From contig NZ_JACIFP010000001.1 of the NCBI RefSeq assembly GCF_014197435.1, positions 2,294,001 through 2,358,000 on the forward strand: 64,000 nucleotides of DNA. The letters are read 5' to 3'. Below, piece after piece: positions 56,301 to 64,000 of the stretch (the stretch's first letter is position 1; every line of letters starts with the position of its first letter). The translations under genes were made by a program, and so were the position numbers. The notes beneath the pieces are model-generated. The model searched no databases. It worked only from the letters and a program-made list of their open reading frames with translations, and was not told where the DNA came from. Source of the stretch: Gordonia humi. GTDB taxonomy: Bacteria > Actinomycetota > Actinomycetes > Mycobacteriales > Mycobacteriaceae.

Positions 56301-56707
56301 GCCTTCATTCCGGTGACGCCGGCGGCCTTTGCACGTAGGACGTGGTCGAGGATCGGGTAGAGGAATGCCTCGGTCTTGCCGGATCCGGTGCCGGTGGTGA
56401 CGAGCGTCGGCTGCGGACGGTCGTGGAACTTGGTGGAGAGACGTTCGAATGCGGCGGACTGGTGACCGTAGGGAGTGAATCCCGTTGGCCACCAGTTCAG
56501 GTGCATGCCCCAGTTGCCGCCCGCCGGGGCGAAGGGCAACCGCAGACGGACGTAGGGGCCTTTGAACATGCCGGTGTCTGGGTGGCCGACGAAGTCCGAC
56601 AAGGCACCCTGCGCGTCGGAGTCGGTGAGGGCGAACGTGGTCGCGAGGTAGTTGGTGAGGCCCTCGTGCAGGTGGTTTGCCTGGAGGGTGGGTAGCAGCG
56701 CTCCCAT
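50336..56707 (-). CDS. Giant DEAD-box helicase with DUF1998 and nuclease-like C terminus (DrmA/B- or DruE-like)
   Basis: 2123 residues. Superfamily II helicase motifs: Q-motif GHQSAAFERL, Walker A TTGTGSGKTE (104-113), DEFH (236-239), SATLG, and the second RecA lobe NVLVATPTLEMGIDIGDLS with SSYLQRVGRAGR. Several zinc-type CxxC pairs occur. The DUF1998 part has LLIHDTVPGGTGYLAEF and CADHERLACHKCLLPF. The C terminus has SKPDFELSTTDPEIPRIAIF, a PD-(D/E)xK-like pattern. DISARM splits these parts as DrmA and DrmB, and Druantia has a similar giant DruE. ATG 56707 with GAGGAG nine bases before is preferred to GTG 56761. Coupled to the UvrD-like gene. Confidence 0.88.
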   Translation of the reverse strand: MGALLPTLQANHLHEGLTNYLATTFALTDSDAQGALSDFVGHPDTGMFKGPYVRLRLPFAPAGGNWGMHLNWWPTGFTPYGHQSAAFERLSTKFHDRPQPTLVTTGTGSGKTEAFLYPILDHVLRAKAAGVTGMKALILYPMNALANDQAERLAHLIAEHPELSGISAGLYTGEQSTGGRTKVSNDGLITDRSLMHAAPPDILLTNYKMLDHLLLHPDRADIWRLSADSLQYVVLDEFHTYDGAQGTDVAMLLRRLGLSVKAHWTDASPVSDEDRARPLGRITPVATSATLGSKAEPTAMLDFAHTVFAEEFDADAVIGETRLAAAVWLADRDTALDRLYQPIPKPSITAGRLDAFAASSPTNDALTSAVLAELFERAEVFERTELFATTDDLDADRRLAPTDLRHLEPAEQLDLLKGHPLLARLLDHAVDVVSLADLADALFDAPTSERDTRHVRAAQQRFLDYLFAALSHLRAEVGRTALNVDVHLWIRELSRIDRAVTTNTTYRWSDDGIHEDSDVMHLPALYCRHCGRSGWGARLAPTGHTLDVTDESIRADHAAGASRFRALISAPAEALLTVTHPDEQIEGLRWFRIDDREITDTPPDPDGTEQLEGKVLPVLVLVGENEEENSKKDVCPACGAADGIRFLGSAVATQLSVALSNLFGDARLDADEKKALMFTDSVQDAAHRAGFVQARSHTLSLRSTLRSAIGTSTLTLPELCEVVVARAADDPARRYHLLAPDIVDHDEFIAFWKSDATTAARKKASTKVLRRLEFDIDLEFGLQSRLGRTLELTGSAVAEVDLGGEERPVRLGRAALNATEHQLTFEAPDATAITRWVRGTVERVRTRGAIRHPWLRKYIEKDANRRWIWGARPKGEGMAAFPKGRPAPAFPAVGSRTVPEGFDAITAPSSWYARWASQCLNVSPVDGGFLAKSLFGVLAEQRVLAADLTDAGLTAYGLPAAAVVVSAPTDDDLAAGRHLLVCNVCQTPTPGSATVIDELDGAPCLLVRCPGTLSRAPKAQNFYRRLYDGSEMKRVVAREHTSLLPTKTRLGYEAAFKRGGADPQAPNVLVATPTLEMGIDIGDLSTVMLGSLPRTVSSYLQRVGRAGRLTGNSLVLAFVRGRGEHLPKLYDPTSVIQGEVRPPATFLTAEEILQRQYVAHVIDRIARDSTSIAPRDARAVLGSFDPGGWMADLIAVVETHADRFVDEFLFQFDTVLDDRSREALRIWATPHADGSSSELAVSLQEAVHRWNRDLAELTARRAAVDAEMPEFEKRAASPAATDDDLRDLRTAKGSLRLLSGQIHDLTDDYWISVLERYGVLPNYTLLDDSVTLDVGITWIDPDTNQYMGEATSYQRGSRVALTELAPGATFYAQGLAVKIDAVDLGAGESNIHTWRLCPQCGWAAITLAGEVAPSVTSCPRCGTSAIADVSQNLQVVEMARVSAEVRRDEASINDARDERHREAFTVVTAADIDPVNVDRSWFVGDLGFGAEYLRRMDIRWLNMGRRTSQGGTRTIAGQETTTGLFRVCSSCGQLDKAAGRNSRYEHRSWCRYRNAATEHVREIALARTLRTQGVLLHLPHSLKYDQFAYPSLSAAILLGLREVIGGSPEHLDVATITDALHAPSQQALLIHDTVPGGTGYLAEFADPAKVWAVLDAARTVVHGCDCADHERLACHKCLLPFAPPHELDKVSRTTAARVLDQLLGVESDAEPDRNWWLKVVTEDAPRSPVGGEESPLEKEFYVAFVERLRTMGATVKETPGTYGPSATIVLPGKKIRTWKLTPQVHMATSKPDFELSTTDPEIPRIAIFGDGRKFHAVPENNRVADDATKRAILRDTGHLVWSFGHEDLQHFKAGDTAAPTWFTEKAAANTLKAGNLRPALLKLLTTDPISALLAYITDPDSEAWEAVGRWLPMMFVRNDNRVRGDSGMVGSAALSLASGAPAAFGSGADMCWSITDGPLAVTAAMHPGTHTTNAVLVLDDRDESLEIHDGRAWKEWLRLSNWLGLSPNNRVTTMSLLEEDASAPTGATSAPALSADWQEVFDSTISEVEKKLVSALAAADLPVPELGYETESGDVVDFAWPDTLVGVVFDLDDATAHMMSESGWTLCPPDAEAVAAAIKNGVS

Positions 56708-56858
56708 GTTCGACTTCTCCTCGCTGGTCAGGTGTTGGTCACATGGATGGTCGGCGGCCACGTTCTCGATGGTGACCGGAATGCGTTCGCCATATGCGCA
56801 GTCCCAACCTCCGTTACGGTGATCCAGTCGCGGCTCTAGGCGTTATCGAGCTGTCACT

Positions 56859-57479
56859 TCACGGAAACTCTCCGAATCTACCTATGAAATCCGAACCGAG
56901 AGTGTTATAGGGCCTCTCGGGAGAAAGAAGCCTGTTGATGGAATTCTGGAGTATCGACCGAACATCGTTACAGTCGGTATTCGACCAGGCGGTTAGCAAA
57001 TCATGAAGAGATTGGATGAAATTCTCGCGTTCTTCCAGGAGTTTAGGTCGGTTCAGTTCGATAGTCTCGATAGTCTTGTGCCCCCTCAGGCTTGACGGTA
57101 TCGACCAAACGAATGCGCCAAGGAACATCAGATGATTGGAAGGGTCATCCACGTATGGATTCAGGAGCGAAACTTCGGTCGAGTAATAGTCTTTCTTGTT
57201 CGCATTGCAGGTCGGGCAACAGAGGGTGAGATTACTCCACTCTAGAACTAATTTCGGAAAGATGGACTTGGGGAGGATATGCTCCACGTGCGCGGGTGCG
57301 ACGTCCTCGATTACACTTTCGCAATACGCACATTTTCCGTTGGTTTCCTCGCGGAGGGCTTCCTTGAGTTCAGTATTGCGCCAGGGTGTACTATTTGTAT
57401 TCTTCATATATGAAGTGGTTAGCTCGGTGCCTCGGCTGGACAGGAAACCGGGAACCGGCCCTTTTTGAAGCTGCTTCAC
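56859..57479 (-). CDS. HNH endonuclease (Septu PtuB-like)
   Basis: A 206-residue protein with an HNH nuclease core at about 50-100: CAYCES, the catalytic HVEHILPKSIFPKLVLEWSNLTLCCPTCNANKKDYY with two CxxC pairs. The GTG start overlaps the ATPase stop by four bases. The pairing of an AAA ATPase and a small HNH protein is the Septu layout, where the ATPase holds the nuclease in check until phage nucleotide changes release it. GC content is visibly lower than in the flanking helicase and methyltransferase genes. Confidence 0.87.
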   Translation of the reverse strand: MKQLQKGPVPGFLSSRGTELTTSYMKNTNSTPWRNTELKEALREETNGKCAYCESVIEDVAPAHVEHILPKSIFPKLVLEWSNLTLCCPTCNANKKDYYSTEVSLLNPYVDDPSNHLMFLGAFVWSIPSSLRGHKTIETIELNRPKLLEERENFIQSLHDLLTAWSNTDCNDVRSILQNSINRLLSPERPYNTLGSDFIGRFGEFP

Positions 57480-58702
57480 AACTCTCCCCTTTCGGTGAGT
57501 GCTCGCACCGTCGCCGGGAATTCTTCCGACAGTCCTGTTGCTTCGAGCTCTTGTAGCAGGTGCTCAAGCGCACTGGCTTTGTCGGAATTTCTTGAAAATT
57601 CGTGTAGGACCGCGTCCAGTTGCGCTTCTACCCAAGTCGGCAACATTGACGGGACGCCTAGAACGCGACGCAGAGTCTCGTCGGCTCCTCGTGACTTGTT
57701 CTCCAGGTCGAGCAACCGGCTTTCGACTTTACCGTCGACAAAATCGAGGGCGTAGACGTTGGAAGTGGGAACGCTCGTGACTACAAAAGGGCTATGTGTT
57801 GACACCACGAAGTGTATGTTCGGGAAAATCTCCAGGAGGCTGGGCAGTAGCGTCCGCTGAAGATTTGGGTGTAGGTGATTTTCGGGCTCGTCAAAACAGA
57901 CAGTATAGTCTCGCTTTTGGAACGATCCGATAAGAATCATCCACGCATACTCTATTAGGGCGCTGATGCCCCCGGATACGCCGTCGACAGGAAACCTAGT
58001 GGTTTGAGTTTCGATATAGAGCTCGGGGGATTCCACTTTCAACCTGACAAACCCTAAGTCGGCAGGAAGGAGCTTTGTGAGCGCCGACTGAAAACCGTTC
58101 CACAGGTACTGTGCAGAGCTGTTTGCCCGTACCGCCGAGGTGTCTTGGCTGAATACCGCTGCCGCAATTAGGGATTCCTTCAACTTGAGGGCTGGTGTAT
58201 CCTTTCCAAATTGGGTGGTGTTTAAATTGGGATACGCCCTCTTTAGTTGTTCGCTTATGTAGGCGTTGAGTAGCGAATCAATACTCATGAAAGAAGTGGG
58301 TATCGTTGACACCGATGTAGGTGATGGTGGCGTTCGGTGCGAAGTTATGAAGAGGCCATCCATCGGTTTCTGATTCTGCCACGTGGTCACAAAGGATGAC
58401 TTTGAAGAATCGGGAACGACAAGCCGACATTCGGTGCCATCCGAGTAGGTGAGTATGCTGCTACGATTGATTTCCCGCCTTGAGACCTCGTGGGTGATCT
58501 GGTTTTCCCATTTCTCTTGGTAGTCCAATGGGTCACCAGAGAACTTCGGTTTCCAGGAGAAGTGTGGGCTGAGGAGATTTAGGATTGTGGATTTTCCTGA
58601 GCCATTGGCTCCTGTCAGTACCGTGAGGCGATTATGAAACTTGACATCGACGTTTCTGAACTGTCTCCAGTTGGATATTTGGATTCTTGAAAACCTATTC
58701 AT
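57476..58702 (-). CDS. AAA-family ATPase (AAA15/OLD-like, Septu PtuA-like)
   Basis: 408 residues. Walker A GANGSGKST (31-39), ABC-type signature region GVSGGISALIEYAWMIL near 255, Walker B YTVCFDEPENHLHPNLQR near 280, and VVSTHSPFVV with the sensor His near 310 show an ABC/SMC-type ATPase of the AAA15 group. No TOPRIM domain follows, which argues against OLD nucleases and for PtuA. Its ATG overlaps the methyltransferase stop (ATGA), so although AT-richer it is read as part of the large operon. Confidence 0.87.
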   Translation of the reverse strand: MNRFSRIQISNWRQFRNVDVKFHNRLTVLTGANGSGKSTILNLLSPHFSWKPKFSGDPLDYQEKWENQITHEVSRREINRSSILTYSDGTECRLVVPDSSKSSFVTTWQNQKPMDGLFITSHRTPPSPTSVSTIPTSFMSIDSLLNAYISEQLKRAYPNLNTTQFGKDTPALKLKESLIAAAVFSQDTSAVRANSSAQYLWNGFQSALTKLLPADLGFVRLKVESPELYIETQTTRFPVDGVSGGISALIEYAWMILIGSFQKRDYTVCFDEPENHLHPNLQRTLLPSLLEIFPNIHFVVSTHSPFVVTSVPTSNVYALDFVDGKVESRLLDLENKSRGADETLRRVLGVPSMLPTWVEAQLDAVLHEFSRNSDKASALEHLLQELEATGLSEEFPATVRALTERGEL

Positions 58703-61700
58703 GCTTGCACCTTGGGCTGGGTATTCATCGCGTCAGTAAATTGAATACTTGGATCGACACGTGAGAAATGATGGTGGGCGAGTTTCATATCGATTTCACG
58801 ATCGACGTTGGTGAACGGCTCCTGGTAGGTGATGCCGTCGACGGTGAGGTCGGCCGGCTTGAAGGAGCCCTTCTTGCGGTACTCAGACGCAAGCTTCGTT
58901 GAGAGTTGGCGGCCGGTTGCGTCGTACAGGGCTTCACGCTCGTACTTCTGCAGGACCGGGAACTGAGTACGGTAGATCGTAAGCAGCTCATCAGCAGTGA
59001 TGCCGAGCATGATCGCGACGATCGCGTCGATCTCGACGAGGGCCTGACGACGGTCGGCAGCGTGTCGCAGCGGCGTTGACCACTCCCACTGCTTGCCGAT
59101 CTCGCCGAGCGGCACGCGCCCGGCGTAGTCGACGCCAACTCCAGGAACCCACGAATCCTTCCGCCAAGCGTCGTTGTACAGCTCCTCCCACAGCGGTGCG
59201 TACGGGCGGACCAGGCAGTTCAATCGGAGCGTGCGGAGGATGAGTTGGGATTCGAGTGGGTGGTTGCGGATGTGCGGAATACGACGGGTGACGCCGTGTT
59301 TAAGCTCAGATACTCCAGCTGCCTTGATGAAGAAATCGACTGGCACCGATGACCAGATTCCGTTTGCAACTGCCAGGTCAGCGAATGAGGGAAGATCGGC
59401 GGAAAGGACGGTCCCGACGAAGCACGGCCCTGGCGCCACGATTGCAGAGTGCAGAGTCCGGACTGTTGCCGAGTCGGCCATGCGGCGCCAGGCGAGGCGG
59501 AAGAATGACGAACTGGGTTCACCGTGCCACTTAGGGTAGGCGGCAATGTACTCGTCGTACGGTTTCGCGACTTGGTAATTAGTACGTGGGATGAGATCTT
59601 CCGAGAGTGTTTCAAGGTCCAGCGTTTCGTATAGGTCCTCCCGTCCGGGGGCTGCGTCCGCCTGTTGGTTAACTGGCGTCGCGACGGTGAGATGAGGCCC
59701 CTGTAAGATGATGTCTTTCCACACCGTTGGCGTGGTCTGGCGTGATTCGAAAAGCCCGCGCTTTCGGTCTGCAGATTCATGCCAACCGGCGGTCCAATGG
59801 AAGTCGATATCGCCGAGGCGTGGCGCGGCGACAATCTTTTCAAGAACCTTAGTACTCGCCGTATTTACGGGGTAAAGCATCCGAGCCTCGGTTGCAGGGG
59901 TACCGGGCTCATCGATAAGCGCCCCCCAGGTCGCCAACTGGCTCTCGGTGACCCTGATGATGCGTTCCGCATGCGGCCGCTGATCCCAGTCGCCTTTTTC
60001 GTCTTTGACACCTGGGGCGGTGCCAGTCCCATCGTGTTGAAGTGACCTGACAACTGTGTCTGGGTGATAGAGTGCGGCTCCCTGAAGGAAGTCCACGCTC
60101 GTTGCCGCTCCGTACACATGAACGGCATACGGTCGGGTGTGCTGAATCTCGTTGAATAGCTTAAGTTCGTTGCGGAAGAGCCAGTGTCGTCGTAGCCGTT
60201 GATACGCTTCCTTACGGAGGGTCTTTGCCCTTAGCTCAGTGAAATGGCTATCCGGGTGAATGAGGCTGGTAATTCCAGTGGCACCCATCGATCGCCACGT
60301 CCGCTCTATAAAGCAGCGGTACAAGTCCGGCTGCAGTCCAACCAGGACGGGGCGGTCGACTCCCGACCCGAGATTCTCCTTCACCCCGGCCTGTTCGGCA
60401 CGTTCGTCGAGGTAGGCATGGAGAATCTCCGGACTGTTGAGTGCATCCTCACGCTTGGCGCGCTTGACTGGCTCGGCCGGCTTGTTCGTCAATTGCCACC
60501 ACGGATCGAACTCGGCTAGCATCCCGGCCTCATCCCAGTCTGGCCGCACCCACGGCGGATTTCCGACCTGCAGGTCGAAGCCGCCGCGCGCAAACATCGG
60601 AGCGAAGTCCAGTTCCCAGTGGAAGAACCCTTGCCGATCCGCAATGTCGGCGGTGGCCGTCAGCCACGGGGCCCGGTCGAGCGCCTTCTCAATCGGCAAC
60701 GCCTGCGCGAAGGTGCGGTCGGTGTCCTCGGCAAGGTCGAGTTCCTGCCAGTTCATGTCGCTGGCGAGGCTGGTCTGCCCGTACTTCTCGAACTTCCCGA
60801 CCTTCGGCGGCACACCAAGAATCGCCTCCAGACCACCTACCCAAAGATCCCAATCCGGCGGGTCGATCTCAGTCGTTAGCGGCCACGACCAGAGAGCGCA
60901 CCACGCATCCATCGCCCTGCGCAGCCGACGGTAAGCGCCATTTTCGTCGTTCAGCGCCTGTTCGATCTGCTCGCGCGTCACCGTCGGTGTTTGCTCTTTT
61001 GGTTTCGAACCCCACAGATCAATGTCGCGTCGAATCTCTGATTCCGCGATCGTCAACCGTCGGAGCGTGAATTCCCACAGCGTCTCCACTCGCTGTGCCA
61101 GCGAGGTGAGGCGTTTCGCGATTTCCTTGCTGGGTGACTTGCGGATTTCGTTGCGCCATAGCCGCAACTCTTCGCGCTTCTCGGGCGCATACTTCTTTGC
61201 TTCCGCGGTGTCGATCACCGCGCCCCAGCCCTCGGAGGGTAGGAGGAAGTGGTGGATGCCGGTGCCGATGGGGTTTCGACCAGGCTCAACCGGCGACGAG
61301 AGCGCCACATCCTTCGCGGGAGTCTTCAGCCACTGCTTCTTCGTCAGCAGGCTCGGCGCGTAGACCGACCGCCGTGCACCAATCAGCGAGTTGCCGCGGC
61401 GCAGGTGCAGACCGAACCACGGGGCCTGCAACCCGGCGACCATCGTGTCCAACCACAGTGAGATTTCCGCAAGCTCCACGGCTGTGGCGTTGAGGTCCAC
61501 GCCGTACACCTGGTGCAGCGCAATGTGTGCCTTCACCTTCTGCAGCTCGACCGGGTACTGGTCGGCGTCGATCAGCTCGCCCAGATCCTCCTGCTTGCGT
61601 TTGAGGTACTCGGCTGCCAGCTGGCGAACCGCCTCGATGGCGAACGCGCCGGACCCGAGAGCTGGCTCACAGATGCTCAGTTCCAGGATCTGCTCGGGCG

Positions 61701-63348
61701 TCGTCCGCTCGTAGTTCTGGTCCAACAGCTCTTCAAGAGCCTGCGAAACCACGAACTTCGTCAACACTTCGGGGGTGTAGTACGAGGCCGACTGCTGGCG
61801 TTCGCGGCCAGCGAGCCGAAACACGAAGGTGCCCTTGCGGTGCAACACCGGCTTCTCCTCGCCGGTTGCCTCGTCGACCGCGCGGACGAAGTCCTTCTCA
61901 TCCAGGTGATCGGAGCAGTCGACAGGAACCACCCACGAACCCTTCTCCGGGTCACCGTTCTTTGCGACCTCGTACAAGTCTTCCTCCGCGAAGAAGCCGG
62001 TGTAGCTCATCAGGCCCTCGTACACCGCGCCCAGCTGGTTGATACCCAGTTCCGCATAGGAGATGAAACCGCGGTCGGCGCCCTTGCGGCCCTTGCTCTC
62101 CTTCGACAGCAGCAGATGTTCGAGCACCCGCTGCGTGGCCTCGTTGCCGAGGCCCACCTCGTCGATCAGCGCCGTCGACTCGGGCTTGAACAGGTCGGCG
62201 CGCAGCGGCTGGAACTCCAGGCCCGGCGCCGGATCGTCCGCGACATCCTTCCGCACGGTGGGGGCGTGGCCGCGGTCCACGAGCCGGAACAGCGTCGCCA
62301 GCGACTCGTACAGGTGTGTGCCGGTGCGGGCTTGCTCCGACACCAGCTCGGTGAGCGTCAGCTCCCGCAGCCGGTCCAGGCCGTAACCCTCCTCGTACTC
62401 CGCCGTGCCGGTCGGCAGAACCCTCATCTCCGGCGACGCCTCCGCATACAGCAGGAACAGGATGCGGTACAGGAACCGCAGCGAGTGCTTCGCGAGATCC
62501 TGCCCGTCAATGCCGTCGAGAGTCAGGCCCTTGGCGGCGCGGCGCCGGACCACCTCGTTGGCGATGATCTCGATGGAAAGCCGTATGCCTTCACGCAGGT
62601 CCTTCGAAACTCCGACGGTGTGCTTGACCGAATCGTCCAGGACCCCGGTCCACCAGATGTTGCCGTCGGCGTCAGGCAGCAGCGCTTGGCGTCCGAACAT
62701 CGCGGCGACACGGTCGACCTCGCCGCCCTTCGCCTCGTGGCGTCGCTCCGCGACGACGAGGAGGTCCACGGCGAGGTATCGACCCTCAGCCCATCGCTCG
62801 GCTTCGGCGAGCAGCAGCCACTGGCCGGCCTGCACCACCACGAACGCAGGCGGCATATCGGATCGGAACGCGGCGGACACGGTCTTCGACGCCGACTCGA
62901 TCGGCTTGCCGTCCTCAATAGCCGGGGTGATCAGCAACCCGGTGTCTGGGTCGAGCAGATCCTCGATCGAGGCGACCGGTGCGGCCTGCAGAAGCAGCAC
63001 ACTCGCGGTGCCGTCGAGTTTCGCGTCCGGAATCTCCAGCTCAGAGCCAGCGCGTTCGGCGGTGAACGTCGACAGCGCGCCCGGATAACCGAACGTGGTC
63101 CGGGCCAGTGTGTGTGCCTCTGGTGCGGCGTCGGGGTTCTCTGCCAGCCCGGCCAGCGCGGTTTGCAGGGCACCAGTGGCGGCAAGGAGGTCGTCGCGGA
63201 CCGTTGTTCGGCCCGCTTTCTTCTCCGCATCCCACAGCTTGCGTAGTTCCAGCACTTTGCCGTGGAACGACTCCTTCGCGGAGTCGGTGGTGAAGTAGTG
63301 CTCGCTGATCCAGTCCTCGCCGATGACGATGGAATCGAAAGACGCCAC
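58699..63348 (-). CDS. Large class I DNA adenine methyltransferase (PglX/DrmMI/Eco57I-like)
   Basis: 1549 residues. The SAM-binding motif EPALGSGAFAIEAV lies near 560, and the catalytic amino-methylation motif NPPW in LQVGNPPWVRPDWDE near 935, the mark of N6-adenine enzymes. A long N-terminal helical part and a C-terminal target-recognition part surround the core, as in BREX PglX, DISARM DrmMI and Eco57I-type enzymes. It would mark host DNA so that the co-encoded helicases and nucleases spare it. GTG start three bases after the upstream helicase stop with AAAGGA before it. Confidence 0.92.
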   Translation of the reverse strand: MASFDSIVIGEDWISEHYFTTDSAKESFHGKVLELRKLWDAEKKAGRTTVRDDLLAATGALQTALAGLAENPDAAPEAHTLARTTFGYPGALSTFTAERAGSELEIPDAKLDGTASVLLLQAAPVASIEDLLDPDTGLLITPAIEDGKPIESASKTVSAAFRSDMPPAFVVVQAGQWLLLAEAERWAEGRYLAVDLLVVAERRHEAKGGEVDRVAAMFGRQALLPDADGNIWWTGVLDDSVKHTVGVSKDLREGIRLSIEIIANEVVRRRAAKGLTLDGIDGQDLAKHSLRFLYRILFLLYAEASPEMRVLPTGTAEYEEGYGLDRLRELTLTELVSEQARTGTHLYESLATLFRLVDRGHAPTVRKDVADDPAPGLEFQPLRADLFKPESTALIDEVGLGNEATQRVLEHLLLSKESKGRKGADRGFISYAELGINQLGAVYEGLMSYTGFFAEEDLYEVAKNGDPEKGSWVVPVDCSDHLDEKDFVRAVDEATGEEKPVLHRKGTFVFRLAGRERQQSASYYTPEVLTKFVVSQALEELLDQNYERTTPEQILELSICEPALGSGAFAIEAVRQLAAEYLKRKQEDLGELIDADQYPVELQKVKAHIALHQVYGVDLNATAVELAEISLWLDTMVAGLQAPWFGLHLRRGNSLIGARRSVYAPSLLTKKQWLKTPAKDVALSSPVEPGRNPIGTGIHHFLLPSEGWGAVIDTAEAKKYAPEKREELRLWRNEIRKSPSKEIAKRLTSLAQRVETLWEFTLRRLTIAESEIRRDIDLWGSKPKEQTPTVTREQIEQALNDENGAYRRLRRAMDAWCALWSWPLTTEIDPPDWDLWVGGLEAILGVPPKVGKFEKYGQTSLASDMNWQELDLAEDTDRTFAQALPIEKALDRAPWLTATADIADRQGFFHWELDFAPMFARGGFDLQVGNPPWVRPDWDEAGMLAEFDPWWQLTNKPAEPVKRAKREDALNSPEILHAYLDERAEQAGVKENLGSGVDRPVLVGLQPDLYRCFIERTWRSMGATGITSLIHPDSHFTELRAKTLRKEAYQRLRRHWLFRNELKLFNEIQHTRPYAVHVYGAATSVDFLQGAALYHPDTVVRSLQHDGTGTAPGVKDEKGDWDQRPHAERIIRVTESQLATWGALIDEPGTPATEARMLYPVNTASTKVLEKIVAAPRLGDIDFHWTAGWHESADRKRGLFESRQTTPTVWKDIILQGPHLTVATPVNQQADAAPGREDLYETLDLETLSEDLIPRTNYQVAKPYDEYIAAYPKWHGEPSSSFFRLAWRRMADSATVRTLHSAIVAPGPCFVGTVLSADLPSFADLAVANGIWSSVPVDFFIKAAGVSELKHGVTRRIPHIRNHPLESQLILRTLRLNCLVRPYAPLWEELYNDAWRKDSWVPGVGVDYAGRVPLGEIGKQWEWSTPLRHAADRRQALVEIDAIVAIMLGITADELLTIYRTQFPVLQKYEREALYDATGRQLSTKLASEYRKKGSFKPADLTVDGITYQEPFTNVDREIDMKLAHHHFSRVDPSIQFTDAMNTQPKVQA

Positions 63349-63351
63349 GAC

Positions 63352-64000
63352 CTACTGGTCCTTTCCGGAGGTGTTGGGAACGATGAGTAATAGCGGTCGC
63401 ACCAACTGCTGGGTGGGAGCGAGGGATTCGGCGAGACGCTGCTCGTCAGCGATCCGCCGTGACCAGGTATCCACCTTCTTACGCTGCGCGCCAAAGAGTT
63501 CGAGTTGTTCGGCGCCGGTGTGCCAGCGGTCGCCGCGTCGCCGCCACTGGTCCAGCCGTTCGGTGGCGGCCCTCTCCTGCGCGTCGAGCACCGTTGTCTG
63601 CATCGTCGTCGTCGCTTCATCCACTGCGATCGGCACCAGCGACCGGTACTGCTCGACGTCGGCGACGGGACCAGGGTTCGCTGACCCCGGCTGCAGCCCC
63701 GTCTCCGTGGTGAGGAAATCGAGATCCGCTCGCGTCTCCACTACACAAAACGACGGGTTGTTTGGATTGGGGAATTCGGCGGTGGAGAACACCCGTGAGA
63801 TCAACTGGCCGCGCCGGTTCATCAGCGTGCCCATCAGAAGGACTGTGGGGGAGTCGACGTCGCCGCGTATCACGAAGATCTGGCCTCGGCCCAACGCGCT
63901 CAGTGCGCGGTCGCTCGCCCAGTCGAGCACGGGGTGCAGTGGTCCGAGGTAGTGGGCCTCCGGCCACGTGGTGTTCGCGACGCCCTTGCCCTCGCGGGCC
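63352..64000 (-). CDS. C-terminal part of a SNF2/DrmD-like helicase (cut by window edge)
   Basis: At least 215 residues of the C-terminal end of a protein starting beyond the window. The segment LGPLHPVLDWASDRALSALG, then VDSPTVLLMGTLMNRRGQ, resembles the end of SNF2-like helicases that precede the methyltransferase in DISARM class 1 loci (DrmD). The final 100 residues are helical and coiled-coil-like. It ends three bases before the methyltransferase start, so they form one operon. The helicase motifs themselves are outside the window. Confidence 0.55.
   Translation of the reverse strand, partial: AREGKGVANTTWPEAHYLGPLHPVLDWASDRALSALGRGQIFVIRGDVDSPTVLLMGTLMNRRGQLISRVFSTAEFPNPNNPSFCVVETRADLDFLTTETGLQPGSANPGPVADVEQYRSLVPIAVDEATTTMQTTVLDAQERAATERLDQWRRRGDRWHTGAEQLELFGAQRKKVDTWSRRIADEQRLAESLAPTQQLVRPLLLIVPNTSGKDQ

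Overview
The window comes from a high-GC actinobacterium of the order Mycobacteriales. The gene order rimI-tsaD-groES-whiB3-like-(Rv3415c-like)-sigD-rsdA-(Rv3412-like)-guaB-guaB3-choD is the conserved mycobacterial/Gordonia-type neighbourhood. Other supporting signs are many GTG starts, 4-nt overlaps between genes, apparent leaderless promoters and a CIRCE operator before groES. A Gordonia-like genus is the best guess but is not proven. No rRNA, tRNA or CRISPR array was recognised.

Region 1 (1-18.8 kb) is mostly core genome: N-acetyltransferase and t6A synthesis (rimI, tsaD), groES, an IS30-family insertion, whiB, the sigma-D/anti-sigma-D pair, guanine nucleotide synthesis (guaB, guaB3), a ChoD-like oxidase, an EmrB/QacA-type exporter, the cysteine pair cysK-cysE with a probable leader peptide, a BioYMN biotin importer and a membrane Ser/Thr kinase. 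groEL1, normally next to groES in this neighbourhood, is absent. The IS30 element lies between the two arms of what looks like the groES/whiB terminator.

Region 2 (19-38.9 kb) is metabolic. Two DszC/acyl-CoA-dehydrogenase-like flavoproteins flank a haloalkane-dehalogenase-like hydrolase. A decayed, gene-poor stretch follows (22.4-25.5 kb). Then comes an IclR regulator and a long co-directional catabolic cluster: CoA-transferase-like protein, aminoglycoside-phosphotransferase-fold kinase, MHS transporter, alcohol dehydrogenase, acyl-CoA synthetase, cyclase-family hydrolase, CaiB/BaiF CoA-transferase and a divergent type II dehydroquinase. It probably handles an alcohol or aldehyde through a carboxylate to a CoA thioester; the substrate is unknown.

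Region 3 (38.9-64 kb) is a defence and decay island. It holds a NADAR protein coupled to a frameshifted DUF4429/HIRAN protein. Next is a minus-strand set: XRE regulator, SecB-like chaperone and DUF262-DUF1524-RAMA nuclease, which resembles a toxin-antitoxin-chaperone layout with a restriction enzyme as effector. A multiply broken Ser/Thr kinase follows. The last 16 kb is one tight minus-strand operon: SNF2-type helicase (cut by the window edge), a 1549-aa adenine methyltransferase, an AAA ATPase plus HNH nuclease pair (Septu-like), a 2123-aa DEAD/DUF1998 helicase with a nuclease-like C terminus, and a UvrD-like helicase with a RelE-like N terminus. It reads as a DISARM/Druantia-type system with a Septu-like module spliced in and translationally coupled.
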